Source: Rhodocyclaceae bacterium (GTDB lineage Bacteria > Pseudomonadota > Gammaproteobacteria > Burkholderiales > Rhodocyclaceae). Taken from it: 13,421 nt of DNA. Positions within the stretch are counted from its first letter, which is position 1; each line of letters starts with the position of its first letter. The notes under the pieces were generated by a model. It was not told the origin of the DNA and searched no databases. It was given only the letters and a program-made list of their open reading frames with translations. The DNA lies in NCBI GenBank assembly GCA_017444505.1, contig JAFSWK010000120.1, positions 1 to 13,421 on the forward strand. Direction: 5' to 3'. Positions 1-7,143 of the stretch are shown one piece after another. A program made the position numbers and the translations under genes.

Positions 1-2
1 AT

Positions 3-311
3 CCGGCCGGGGATCCGCAGCAGCAGGAAACGTTTGTGCCGCGCGTGTATCTGGACGACCAGTGGGCCGTCATGCACGTCGACGGTTGGGAGAAGGATGC
101 CATTAAGGTGTTTTACGGTTCCAGCAAAACGGCGCTGAAAAAGGGCGCCGGCACCTGGAGCGGTTCCCGCCTGTGCGGGCAGGACGGCAGGAAACCTTGC
201 GCGAGGTCAGAAAACGCGCCAGAGCGGATGAGCGCCGAAAAAGGCCGCCCGCCCGATGGCAAAGCGCCTCGGCGCGCCGCCTCGGTTGCGCTTGCTGCGG
301 GCATCCGTTAG
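3..311 (+). CDS. 3' end of an unrecognised protein (left-truncated open frame)
   Basis: The frame is open from the left edge to a TAG at 309-311, with no start codon that must be the true one (a GTG lies at 36). The first part reads like a real protein, with aromatic and acidic stretches such as VYLDDQWAVMHVDGWEKD and codons ending mostly in G or C. After about position 165 the composition turns to Arg, Ala and Pro with rarer codons (agg, cca, tca), so the last third may be fortuitous or the gene may be degraded there. The stop codon coincides with the -10 box of the tRNA-Cys promoter. I do not recognise a family. It could be a genuine C-terminus, a decayed gene, or chance open frame in GC-rich DNA; no better candidate is seen in the other frames of this stretch. 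Confidence 0.3.
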   Translation, partial: PAGDPQQQETFVPRVYLDDQWAVMHVDGWEKDAIKVFYGSSKTALKKGAGTWSGSRLCGQDGRKPCARSENAPERMSAEKGRPPDGKAPRRAASVALAAGIR

Positions 312-314
312 AAT
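286..314 (+). promoter_or_regulatory. Promoter of tRNA-Cys
   Basis: A -35-like TTGCGC (286-291) and a -10-like TAGAAT (309-314) are separated by exactly 17 bases, and the tRNA begins 15 bases after the -10 box. The bases just after the -10 (CGCGCG) form a GC-rich discriminator, which in proteobacteria is typical of stable-RNA promoters under stringent control. The -35 match is only three of six, so the assignment rests on position and spacing. Confidence 0.6.
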
Positions 315-329
315 CGCGCGTTTCCACTT

Positions 330-403
330 GGCGCGATGGCAGAGTGGTTATGCAGCGGCCTGCAAAGCCGTCTACCCCGGTTCGATTCCGAGTCGCGCCT
401 CCA
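330..403 (+). tRNA. tRNA-Cys (GCA anticodon)
   Basis: The acceptor stem GGCGCGA (330-336) pairs fully with TCGCGCC (393-399), followed by discriminator T and an encoded CCA (401-403). The anticodon stem 355-359/367-371 encloses the loop C-T-GCA-A-A with anticodon GCA at 362-364, which reads cysteine codons UGC/UGU. The T loop TTCGATT (381-387) and the D arm with GGTTA are standard. U73 as discriminator fits tRNA-Cys. One oddity is a C377/A391 mismatch in the T stem. The gene has its own promoter upstream and a terminator directly after it, so it looks like a single-gene unit. Confidence 0.96.
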
Positions 404-410
404 GATACAC

Positions 411-441
411 AAAAGCCACCCCAGGCGGGTGGCTTTTTCTT
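411..441 (+). terminator. Intrinsic terminator after tRNA-Cys, probably bidirectional
   Basis: A 7-bp GC-rich stem GCCACCC (415-421) / GGGTGGC (427-433) with a 5-base loop is followed by TTTTTCTTT, a classic rho-independent terminator for tRNA-Cys. The stem is flanked on the left by AAAA, which gives a short U run on the minus strand, so it can also end bamC transcripts arriving from the right. bamC's stop codon is at 461-463. Confidence 0.85.
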
Positions 442-460
442 TACCTGCGCCGCGTGCGGC

Positions 461-1618
461 TTATTGCAGTTTTTCGTGCAGCAGTGTGAGGATGCGGCGG
501 GCGGTTTCTGAGGTTTCGGGCTGGCCTTGTGCGTTGAGGATGCGCACGATGGTGCGGGTGCCGTCGCTTTTGAGCTGCACGCGAAATTCGCTGTTGATGG
601 GTGCGTCTCCGCGCCAGAAGGCGAGTTTGGAGAAGAAGCCTTTTTCGGCGCGCGCCTGGTCGGTGTCGATATAGCGCACGTAGTACAGGCCTTCTTCGCG
701 GTTGCGGTCTTCCACGGTGAAGTCGCTGCGATCCAGCGCCACGCCCACCTGACGCCATGCACGGTCAAAATCCAGCTCGATGCGCAAAAAGGGCGCTTGC
801 CCGTCGTTGGCAACCAGCGTGGCGGCGACCTGCGGCTGCGAGGCAGCGCCGCTGCTGTCGCCGCTTGCCGAGGCGGCCAGCTTGTCGTCGGCCTTCTGTT
901 TGTCGACGCCCAGATGAATCATCAGGCGGCGCAGCATTTCGGCTTCCAGTTCGGGGTCGGACGGGCGCGGCTGCCAGACGGTAGTGTCCTTGTTCTTGTC
1001 GGCATAGACCTCTTCCATGCCACGATGCGAGACGTAGACATTCACCGTACCGGCTGCGGCGCGGGTGTCGATTTCAATGCGGGTGCGGAAGCGGTCGCGC
1101 AGGCCGGTGGAAAACGCCTGGTCAAAGACTTTGCCGATGGTGCGGCGGATGAAATCCTGCGGAATCTTGGCGCGGTCTTCCGCCCAGTCGGTTTCCAGAA
1201 TGCCGATGTCGGGGCGGTCGGTCTGGATGTTGAAGCCCAGTTGTTCCCAGAACATGCGCAGTTCCGGCCAGAGCTTGGCTGCATCGGCATGTTCAATGAC
1301 CAGCCAGCGTTGTTCGCCGGAACGCTCGATGTGCATGTCCGGCACCTGTACGAGCACGTCCTCACTGCCGACGCGCTGCGATTGCGCGTTGCGCTCGTCG
1401 CGATAATCCGACCAGGTGGCTGCGCCCGTGCTGCCTGCGGGCATGGCGTAGCGTTCGTCCTGACGCGGGCCGACCAGGTCGGGCGGCATTTCCAGCGAGT
1501 TGCTTTTTTTCGCGCTTTTGTAGTCGATGGTGTCCGATTCCAGCAGACCGCCCGAAGAGCAGGCGGTGAGTGCGGCGCAGGCGAGCGCAAGGAAGGTGAG
1601 ACGGGGGGTGGCGGTCAT
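461..1618 (-). CDS. bamC: Outer-membrane protein assembly lipoprotein BamC (NlpB family)
   Basis: This encodes a 385-residue lipoprotein of the BAM complex, which folds and inserts beta-barrel proteins into the outer membrane; BamC binds BamD. The start at 1618 gives a short lipoprotein signal, MTATPRLTFLALACAALTAC, with lipobox LTAC and the acylated Cys at residue 20; an upstream in-frame extension would bury this signal, so it is rejected. Residues 42-51 (LEMPPDLVGP) match the conserved Pro-rich motif in the extended N-terminal segment of BamC, and two further domains follow. It is somewhat longer than E. coli BamC (344 residues). An AGAGG element lies about 12 bases before the start. It starts 23 bases after dapA on the same strand, so the two are probably co-transcribed, a common pairing in proteobacteria. 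Confidence 0.88.
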   Translation of the reverse strand: MTATPRLTFLALACAALTACSSGGLLESDTIDYKSAKKSNSLEMPPDLVGPRQDERYAMPAGSTGAATWSDYRDERNAQSQRVGSEDVLVQVPDMHIERSGEQRWLVIEHADAAKLWPELRMFWEQLGFNIQTDRPDIGILETDWAEDRAKIPQDFIRRTIGKVFDQAFSTGLRDRFRTRIEIDTRAAAGTVNVYVSHRGMEEVYADKNKDTTVWQPRPSDPELEAEMLRRLMIHLGVDKQKADDKLAASASGDSSGAASQPQVAATLVANDGQAPFLRIELDFDRAWRQVGVALDRSDFTVEDRNREEGLYYVRYIDTDQARAEKGFFSKLAFWRGDAPINSEFRVQLKSDGTRTIVRILNAQGQPETSETARRILTLLHEKLQ

Positions 1619-1641
1619 GGCAGGTGAAGTCCTCTCGTCGG

Positions 1642-2520
1642 TCAAACAGAAATGCCGGCTTGTTGCAGGGCGGCGCGCACGCGCGCGTGGCAGCCTTCGG
1701 AAAGCGGCACCAGCGGCAGGCGGATGCCGGATTGAATTTTGCCCATCTGCTGCAAGGCCCATTTGACGGGAATCGGGTTGGCTTCGCAGAAAAGCTGGCG
1801 GTGCAAACCCAGCAGCGTGCGGTTGATGGCGCGGGCTTCGTCCAGACGCCCGGCCAGCGCAGCTTCGCACATCTGGTGCATCTGGCGCGGGGCGACGTTG
1901 GCGGTGACGGAAATGACGCCGTGCCCGCCCATGAGCAAAAAGGCCAGCGCGGTCAGGTCATCACCCGTGTAAAGGGCGAAAGTTTCGGGCACGCGCTCGC
2001 GCAGTTCGCAGCCACGACCAATGTCGCCGGTGGCATCCTTGATGCCGGCGATATTGGGCACTTCGGCCAGCCGCAAGACGGTGTCGTTATTCATGTCTGC
2101 TACCGTGCGCCCGGGCACGTTGTAGAGAATCAGCGGCAGTTCAACGGCTTCGGCAATGGCGCGAAAATGGCGGTACAGCCCTTCTTGCGTCGGCTTGTTG
2201 TAGTAGGGCACGACGGAAAGATGCGCCTGCGCACCGGCTTCCTTCGCAAAGCGGGCGAGCGCGATGGCTTCCTGCGTGGAATTGCCGCCCGTACCCGCGA
2301 TGATGGGCAGGCGGCCTGCGGCGTGTTCGACGGCAAGACGAATCAGCTCGCAATGCTCTTCCACGGGGACGGTGGGCGATTCGCCCGTGGTGCCGACAAC
2401 GACGAGGGCATCCGTGCCCTCGGCAATGTGCAGGTCAATGAGCTGGGTGAAGGCTTGGCGGTCCAGACTGCCGTCCGGAAACATGGGGGTGACGACCGCG
2501 ACGATGGAACCTGTAATCAT
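1642..2520 (-). CDS. dapA: 4-hydroxy-tetrahydrodipicolinate synthase DapA
   Basis: DapA condenses pyruvate with aspartate semialdehyde, the first committed step to meso-diaminopimelate and lysine, in the cytoplasm. The 292-residue length equals the family norm. The residues known from the E. coli enzyme sit at the same numbers: T44 and T45 in VVGTTGESPT, Y107 in YYNKPTQEG, Y133 and R138 in ILYNVPGRTV, and Schiff-base Lys161 in GIKDATGD. All are present, so it should be active. No Shine-Dalgarno sequence precedes the ATG; the leader instead carries CCTCC. A TAGAAT box about 30 bases upstream is the likely -10. bamC follows after 23 bases, and diaminopimelate supply fits this envelope neighbourhood. 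Confidence 0.97.
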   Translation of the reverse strand: MITGSIVAVVTPMFPDGSLDRQAFTQLIDLHIAEGTDALVVVGTTGESPTVPVEEHCELIRLAVEHAAGRLPIIAGTGGNSTQEAIALARFAKEAGAQAHLSVVPYYNKPTQEGLYRHFRAIAEAVELPLILYNVPGRTVADMNNDTVLRLAEVPNIAGIKDATGDIGRGCELRERVPETFALYTGDDLTALAFLLMGGHGVISVTANVAPRQMHQMCEAALAGRLDEARAINRTLLGLHRQLFCEANPIPVKWALQQMGKIQSGIRLPLVPLSEGCHARVRAALQQAGISV

Positions 2521-2550
2521 GATGGAGGCCGGATTCGGTGCAAAACGGCG

Positions 2551-2556
2551 ATTCTA
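2551..2556 (-). promoter_or_regulatory. Possible -10 box of the dapA-bamC promoter
   Basis: On the minus strand TAGAATCGCC lies 30 bases before the dapA ATG, in the 112-base gap after pgsA. The same TAGAATCGC string forms the -10 region of the tRNA-Cys promoter. No good -35 element is visible at 16-18 bases, where the sequence is almost pure G and C. A start about 7 bases downstream would give a leader of roughly 25 bases. Confidence 0.4.
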
Positions 2557-2632
2557 CAATGCCCCCGCGCCGCCCGCGCAGCCGGCGCATAGTTTTGTAA
2601 CGTCTTTTCTTTTGCGCTCGCGCAGGCGGCGT

Positions 2633-3211
2633 TCAGGCGTTCGTGCTGCTGGCGCGCATGGCCTGATAGAGGTAGTAGCACATCGACCAGAGCGTGAGCA
2701 CCATCGCCAGATAAATCAGCACGGTGCCCAGCGGCTGCAAATCCAGCCCGAAGACGGGCAGGCCGTAGAGCAAAATGGGCAGCGCAATCATTTGCGCGGT
2801 GGTTTTGAGCTTGCCGATGGTGGCCACCGCCACGCTGGCCGAACGGCCTTCCTTGGCCATCCATTCGCGCAGCGCCGAGATGGTGATTTCGCGCCCGATG
2901 ATGACCACGGCGACGATGGCCGCCACGCGGCCTGTTTCTACCAGCATAATCAACGCGGTGGCGACCATGAGCTTGTCGGCCACCGGGTCAAGAAACGCGC
3001 CGAAGGCCGAGGTTTGTTGCAGCTTGCGCGCCAGCCAGCCATCAAGCCAGTCGGTAACGGCGGCCAGAATGAACACGGCGACCACCCAGAAAGCGCGCAC
3101 TTGCTCGGAGAGCCAGCCTTCGGGCAGATAAAACAGCACGACAAAGACGGGAATCAAGGCAATGCGCGCCCAGGTGAGGGCGGTGGGCAGATTGAGGGCG
3201 GGAACAGGCAT
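2633..3211 (-). CDS. pgsA: CDP-diacylglycerol-glycerol-3-phosphate 3-phosphatidyltransferase PgsA
   Basis: This membrane enzyme makes phosphatidylglycerol phosphate from CDP-diacylglycerol and glycerol 3-phosphate, the committed step to phosphatidylglycerol and cardiolipin. The start at 3211 gives 192 residues, close to the usual 180-190. The complete CDP-alcohol phosphotransferase signature D-x2-D-G-x2-A-R-x8-G-x3-D-x3-D is present at residues 54-79 (D54, D57, G58, A61, R62, G71, D75, D79). Several hydrophobic segments flank it, starting with residues 12-29. The frame stays open upstream for 28 more codons, but that extension is not family-like. No Shine-Dalgarno sequence is visible; the leader is pyrimidine-rich. 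It lies 135 bases after phoU and 112 before dapA, so it may form its own unit. Confidence 0.95.
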   Translation of the reverse strand: MPVPALNLPTALTWARIALIPVFVVLFYLPEGWLSEQVRAFWVVAVFILAAVTDWLDGWLARKLQQTSAFGAFLDPVADKLMVATALIMLVETGRVAAIVAVVIIGREITISALREWMAKEGRSASVAVATIGKLKTTAQMIALPILLYGLPVFGLDLQPLGTVLIYLAMVLTLWSMCYYLYQAMRASSTNA

Positions 3212-3252
3212 GGACGCGAAAAGGCGGTGCTCAAAAGACGAAAAGGGCGGCA

Positions 3253-3282
3253 AGTGTAGCGCACAAGCGGGGCCGGTGTCGC
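3253..3282 (-). promoter_or_regulatory. Possible pgsA promoter
   Basis: On the minus strand GCGACA (-35-like, 3277-3282) and TACACT (-10-like, 3253-3258) are 18 bases apart, each matching four of six consensus bases. They lie about 40 bases before the pgsA start in the 135-base phoU-pgsA gap. No intrinsic terminator is visible for phoU in this gap, so read-through from upstream is also possible. Confidence 0.35.
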
Positions 3283-3346
3283 GCCCGCAGCGCATCCGGC
3301 GCGGCCTGTTCTGTGCGTCGGTTCATCTTGTGGCCGTTTCGCCAGT

Positions 3347-4090
3347 CTACGCGCCTTCGCCTTCGCCCTTCGGGGTGTCTTCGGCGTGGGCGGCTTCTAC
3401 GTCGCGGGTGGCGGTTTTCAGGCGGACGTGGCGGATGCTCAGGCCTTTGACCATGTAGACCACCGAGCCGGCGATGTTGGTGGCGTGGTCGGCTATGCGT
3501 TCAATGGCTTTGGCGGCGAACATCATGTCGATGGAACGGGTGATGGTGCGTGGGTCTTCCATCATGAAGGTGATGAGTTCGCGGGTGACGGATTTGAAGA
3601 GGGAGTTGACGGTTTTGTCTTGCCGCAAAATGCTGCCAATCTGCGAGATGTCGCGGCGGGCGAAGGCGTCGGCGGCGCGGTCGAGCATGGTGATGGCTTG
3701 TTCGGCAACATGGCGCAAATCCACGTCCGGACAAATGTGCTGGGCGTCGCTGCGGATGATTTTGCGGGTTTTCTTGGCGATTTTCTTGGCTTCGTCGCCA
3801 ATGCGTTCGAGGTCTTTAATCATCTGCATGGCGGTGATGATGAGCCGCAAATCGCGCGCTTGCGGGGCGTGGCGGGCGATGAGCTGGATGCAGATTTCGT
3901 TGAGTTCGCGCTCGTCTTCGTCAATCTTGCGGTCTTCGCGGATGACTTCTTCGACGACGTCCAGATCGCGCCGCGCCAGCCCGTCAATGGCACGGGCAAC
4001 TTGCGTGCTGGCGCGCTGCGCCATGAAGAGCACGCGCTGTTGCACCTGGTTCAAGTCGTTGTCAAAGGCGGAAAGGGTGTGTTTGTTCAT
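3347..4090 (-). CDS. phoU: Phosphate signalling protein PhoU
   Basis: PhoU is a cytoplasmic, all-helical, metal-binding protein that connects the Pst phosphate transporter to the PhoR-PhoB two-component system and keeps phosphate uptake genes off when phosphate is plentiful. The 247-residue product has the two repeated PhoU domains: DLERIGDEAKKIA at about 93-105 and AIERIADHATNIA at about 195-207, each carrying the conserved E-x-x-x-x-D metal-site pattern. The C-terminus (from about 232) is an acidic, Gly-rich tail. The usual partners pstSCAB, phoB and phoR are not in the window; rpiA lies 47 bases upstream on the same strand. No Shine-Dalgarno sequence precedes the ATG, so translation may be coupled or depend on other signals. 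Confidence 0.93.
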   Translation of the reverse strand: MNKHTLSAFDNDLNQVQQRVLFMAQRASTQVARAIDGLARRDLDVVEEVIREDRKIDEDERELNEICIQLIARHAPQARDLRLIITAMQMIKDLERIGDEAKKIAKKTRKIIRSDAQHICPDVDLRHVAEQAITMLDRAADAFARRDISQIGSILRQDKTVNSLFKSVTRELITFMMEDPRTITRSIDMMFAAKAIERIADHATNIAGSVVYMVKGLSIRHVRLKTATRDVEAAHAEDTPKGEGEGA

Positions 4091-4137
4091 GACGATGCGT
4101 GGGGCGCGGAGGCGGACGGTACAAAGCCGGGAGCATA

Positions 4138-4836
4138 TCAGGCGGACGTTGCAGTTTTGTTGCGCAAGCGCACGCCGTCGGCGTGGGCGCTGATGAGTAC
4201 GTCGGCACCACGGCGGGCAAACAGGCCGTTGGTGACGAGGCCGGGATAGTGGTTGAGCGCCTCTTCCAGGGCGACCGGCTCGGTGATGGCCAGACCGTGC
4301 AGGTCCAGAATGTGGTTGCCGTTGTCGGTGACAAAATCCGTGCGCCATTGCACGCGCGCGCCCAAATCTGCCGCCAGACGGCGGGCGAGGTGTTCGCGCG
4401 CCAGCGGGATGACTTCCACCGGCAGCGGGAATGCGCCCAGCGTGTCGACTTCCTTGCTGGCGTCGCATACGCAGACGAAGGTGCGCGCGGCGCTGGCGAC
4501 GATTTTTTCGCGCGTCAGTGCGCCGCCGCCGCCTTTGATCATGTGAAAGCGGGGGTTGATTTCGTCCGCGCCGTCAATGTAGATGGGCAGTTCGGTGCCC
4601 ATTGGCAAGTCGTTGAGATCCAGCACGGCGATGCCTTGCGCGGCCAGTCGCTGCGTGCTGGCTTCGGAGCTGGAAACGGCGGCGCGGATGCGGTCTTTCA
4701 AGGGGGCGAGCGCATCAATGACCAGGTTGATGGTCGAGCCTGTGCCCATGCCGAGGATGGCGTCGGCGGGCAGGTGTTGGGCGAGGTATTGCACGGCGGC
4801 GGCGGCGGCGGCGGCTTTCAGTTCGTTCTGGTTCAT
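4138..4836 (-). CDS. rpiA: Ribose-5-phosphate isomerase A
   Basis: RpiA interconverts ribose 5-phosphate and ribulose 5-phosphate in the non-oxidative pentose phosphate pathway. The 232-residue product carries the family motifs in order: GMGTGST (29-35), SSSEAS (55-60), DGADEI (88-93) and KGGGGALTREK (101-111). D88, D91, K101 and E110 correspond to the E. coli active-site residues D81, D84, K94 and E103 with a constant offset of seven. Residues 8-14 are seven alanines encoded by a run of CGG/GCC trinucleotides, which probably extends the first helix. The ATG at 4836 has no Shine-Dalgarno sequence; the preceding gap of 36 bases is rich in C and T. It sits between the phosphatase gene and phoU, all on the minus strand. 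Confidence 0.96.
   Translation of the reverse strand: MNQNELKAAAAAAAVQYLAQHLPADAILGMGTGSTINLVIDALAPLKDRIRAAVSSSEASTQRLAAQGIAVLDLNDLPMGTELPIYIDGADEINPRFHMIKGGGGALTREKIVASAARTFVCVCDASKEVDTLGAFPLPVEVIPLAREHLARRLAADLGARVQWRTDFVTDNGNHILDLHGLAITEPVALEEALNHYPGLVTNGLFARRGADVLISAHADGVRLRNKTATSA
4794..4814. repeat. (CGG)7 trinucleotide repeat inside rpiA
   Basis: Seven perfect CGG units (plus-strand reading) lie at the 5' end of rpiA and encode the poly-Ala run at residues 8-14. Changes in repeat number would stay in frame and alter only helix length. Confidence 0.9.
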
Positions 4837-4872
4837 GGCGGGAAAAGACGGTGTGGGCGGGAAAGGAAAGGG

Positions 4873-5379
4873 TCAGACAGGTTCGGCGGCGAGTTCGTCG
4901 AGCAGGGCGGCAATGGCGGTTTCGCACAAGTCAATGACGCGCGCAAAGGCGGGCGCGTCGGCGTAATACGGGTCGGGAATGTCCAGTTGCGCGGGCGGCG
5001 GTGTGAGGTAGCTCATCAAAAGGCGGATGCGCGGGTGAAACTCGGGCGGGGCGAGGCGGCGCAGGTGGTGCAGGTGGCCGCTGTCGAGGGCGAGCACGCG
5101 GTGGGCGCGGGCAATGTCGTCGACGGTGCATTGGCTGGCCGAAAGCCCTGTCAGGTCGTAGCCACGGGCAAGTGCGGCTTGGCAGGCGCGCGGGTCGGGC
5201 GCTTCGCCAATGTGGTAGCCGTGCGTGCCGGCGGAGGCGGCCTGAAAGCGCCCAGTCAGGCCGCGCGCGGCAATCATCTGGCGGGCGATGGCTTCGGCGG
5301 TGGGCGAGCGGCAGATGTTGCCCGTGCAGACGAAGAGCAGCGTGGCCGGTTGGGTGCGTGCGTGCATGGTGGTTGGCAT
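4873..5379 (-). CDS. Low-molecular-weight protein-tyrosine-phosphatase
   Basis: This is a cytoplasmic cysteine phosphatase of the arsenate-reductase-like LMW-PTP fold, 168 residues. The P-loop C-x5-R-S is intact as VCTGNICRSPTAE with nucleophile C18 and R24, and the general acid is D136 in DIPDPYYAD. Two starts are possible, 5379 and 5367; 5379 is preferred because a G-rich stretch (CGGGGG), lying in the last mutL codons, precedes it by about nine bases. Only three bases separate the mutL stop from this start, so translational coupling is likely. In proteobacteria such enzymes either accompany exopolysaccharide tyrosine kinases (Wzb/Wzc) or stand alone; no kinase or capsule gene is seen here, so the substrate is unknown. 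Confidence 0.93.
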   Translation of the reverse strand: MPTTMHARTQPATLLFVCTGNICRSPTAEAIARQMIAARGLTGRFQAASAGTHGYHIGEAPDPRACQAALARGYDLTGLSASQCTVDDIARAHRVLALDSGHLHHLRRLAPPEFHPRIRLLMSYLTPPPAQLDIPDPYYADAPAFARVIDLCETAIAALLDELAAEPV

Positions 5380-5382
5380 GGT

Positions 5383-7131
5383 TCATTGCCCCCGCATGAA
5401 AAACTGGTCGAGTTCTTGCAGGCTGAATTGCCGCCAGGTGGGGCGCCCGTGGTTGCATTGGTCGATGCGTTCGGTTTGCTCCATGTCGCGTAGCAGGGCG
5501 TTCATTTCGGGCAGCGTGAGCAGGCGGTTGGCACGCACCGCGCCGTGGCAGGCGAGCGTGGCCAGGATTTCGTTGCGGCGGGTTTCCAGTACGTTGCTTT
5601 GCGGAAATTCTTCCAGGTCGGCGAGCAGGGCGCGCAGCAAGGTGTCGAGCGGGGCGCGGGCGAGCAGGGCGGGGGTGCTGTCGAGCACGAGCAAATCCGG
5701 TTCGCGCACCTGATGCGCAAAGCCGAGCTGGTTGAGCGTGTCGCCATGCGCGCGGGCGGTCGCCAGTTCGCGCGCGGACAGGCGCAGCGTGGCGGGCAGC
5801 AGCAGGCGTTGCGTGGATGCTTCGCCTTCCAGCGCGCGTTTGAGCCGTTCGTACAAAATGCGCTCGTGCGCGGCGTGCATGTCGACCAGCACGAGGCCGT
5901 GGCGGTTTTGCGCCAGGATGTAAATGCCGTGCAACTGCCCGAGCGCGAAGCCCAGCGGCGCATCGTCGGCGGCAGTGGCGGGCAGTTCGGCTTGCAGGGG
6001 AAGCGGGGCGGCGGCGGGCGGGCGGGCGCTTTGTGCGAAGGCGTAGTAACGCGGTGCTGCGCCTTCGCGCACTGCGCCGCTGGATGCGGAGAAATTGCGC
6101 GGGGGGGCATAGCCCGCAGCCATCGGCACGGCAGGCGCGGAGGCGATTTCTGGCGCGGGAAGCTCTGCGGCGGCGGCCTGACTGCCCGCCAGCGCGCGTT
6201 CCAGCGCGTGCAGCACAAATTGATGAATGGCGCGCGCTTCACGAAAGCGCACTTCGGTTTTCGCCGGATGCACGTTGACGTCGACGGCGGCGGGGTCCAG
6301 CGTCAAAAACAGGACGCAGGCCGGATGGCGGCTGTTGTGCAGCACGTCGGCATAGGCTTGCGTGATTGCGTGCGTAATCAGTTTGTCGCGCACAAAACGG
6401 TGATTGACAAAGAAAAACTGCGCTTCGCGGTTGCTGCGCGAAAAGGCTGGTGCGCTGGCGTAGCCGGTCAGACGCAGCAGACCGGCGTCGGCTTCCACGG
6501 GGCGGGCGTGGCTGAGGAAGTCTTCGCCGAGCAGGTCGGCAGCGGCCAGGCGGTGGATAATGCGCCCGTTGTGCGAAAGCTGCATGGCCACATCCGGGCG
6601 CGCCAGCGCGATGCGGCGAAAGACGGCGTCGCAGTGGGCAAATTCGGTGGCTTCGGTTTTCATGAATTTGCGCCGCTCGGGGGTGTTGTAATAGAGGTCG
6701 GAAACATCCAGCGTGGTGCCGACGTTGGCCGAGGCGGGCGCGATTTCGTGCTGCGGGTCAATCTGCCAGGCGTGCGGCGCGTCCGGCGTGCGGCTGGTGA
6801 GCGTGGTGCGCGCTACCGAAGAAATCGCTGCCAGCGCCTCGCCGCGAAAGCCCATCGTGGCGACTTGTTCCAGGTCGTCAAGCGAGCGGATTTTGCTGGT
6901 GGCGTGCCGGGTGAGCGCCAGCGGCAGTTCGTCGCGCGCGATGCCGCAGCCGTCGTCGCGGATGACGATGCGCCGCACGCCGCCTTGTTCCAGTTGCACT
7001 TCGATGTTGGTCGCGCCTGCGTCCAGCGAGTTTTCCAGCGCCTCCTTGAGTACGGAGGCAGGGCGCTCAACCACTTCACCAGCGGCGATCTGGTTGATGA
7101 GCGCGTTGGACAAGGGCTGGATGGTGGGCAT
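5383..7131 (-). CDS. mutL: DNA mismatch repair protein MutL, endonuclease type
   Basis: MutL couples mismatch recognition by MutS to strand removal. The 582-residue product has the GHKL ATPase motifs at its N-terminus: E30 and N34 in KEALENSLDAGA, DDGCGI (59-64) and GFRGEAL (94-100). A variable Pro/Ala-rich linker spans about 340-400. The C-terminal domain carries the nuclease motif D-x-H-A-x2-E-x4-E (417-428, DMHAAHERILYE), ACH (527-529), CNHGRP (559-564) and terminal FMR (578-580), the metal-site set of nicking MutL proteins. QRLLLP (441-446) matches the known beta-clamp-binding position. The start at 7131 gives the canonical MPTIQPLSNALINQIAAGEVV; the longer frame to 7233 would overlap the cytochrome gene. 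No Shine-Dalgarno sequence is seen, and an intrinsic terminator lies 12 bases upstream. Confidence 0.97.
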   Translation of the reverse strand: MPTIQPLSNALINQIAAGEVVERPASVLKEALENSLDAGATNIEVQLEQGGVRRIVIRDDGCGIARDELPLALTRHATSKIRSLDDLEQVATMGFRGEALAAISSVARTTLTSRTPDAPHAWQIDPQHEIAPASANVGTTLDVSDLYYNTPERRKFMKTEATEFAHCDAVFRRIALARPDVAMQLSHNGRIIHRLAAADLLGEDFLSHARPVEADAGLLRLTGYASAPAFSRSNREAQFFFVNHRFVRDKLITHAITQAYADVLHNSRHPACVLFLTLDPAAVDVNVHPAKTEVRFREARAIHQFVLHALERALAGSQAAAAELPAPEIASAPAVPMAAGYAPPRNFSASSGAVREGAAPRYYAFAQSARPPAAAPLPLQAELPATAADDAPLGFALGQLHGIYILAQNRHGLVLVDMHAAHERILYERLKRALEGEASTQRLLLPATLRLSARELATARAHGDTLNQLGFAHQVREPDLLVLDSTPALLARAPLDTLLRALLADLEEFPQSNVLETRRNEILATLACHGAVRANRLLTLPEMNALLRDMEQTERIDQCNHGRPTWRQFSLQELDQFFMRGQ

Positions 7132-7143
7132 GGCAGAGGCGGC

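Noticed and set aside
330..403. Integration site (att) in tRNA-Cys
   Set aside because: No duplicated tRNA 3' end, integrase or mobile gene is seen on either side within the window.
527..1627. Long plus-strand frame (366 codons) opposite bamC
   Set aside because: It mirrors bamC on the other strand, has no family motifs, and its composition follows from GC-rich codon bias of the real gene.
3212..3346. Intrinsic terminator after phoU
   Set aside because: The region can fold into GC-rich hairpins, but none is followed by a T run on the minus strand.
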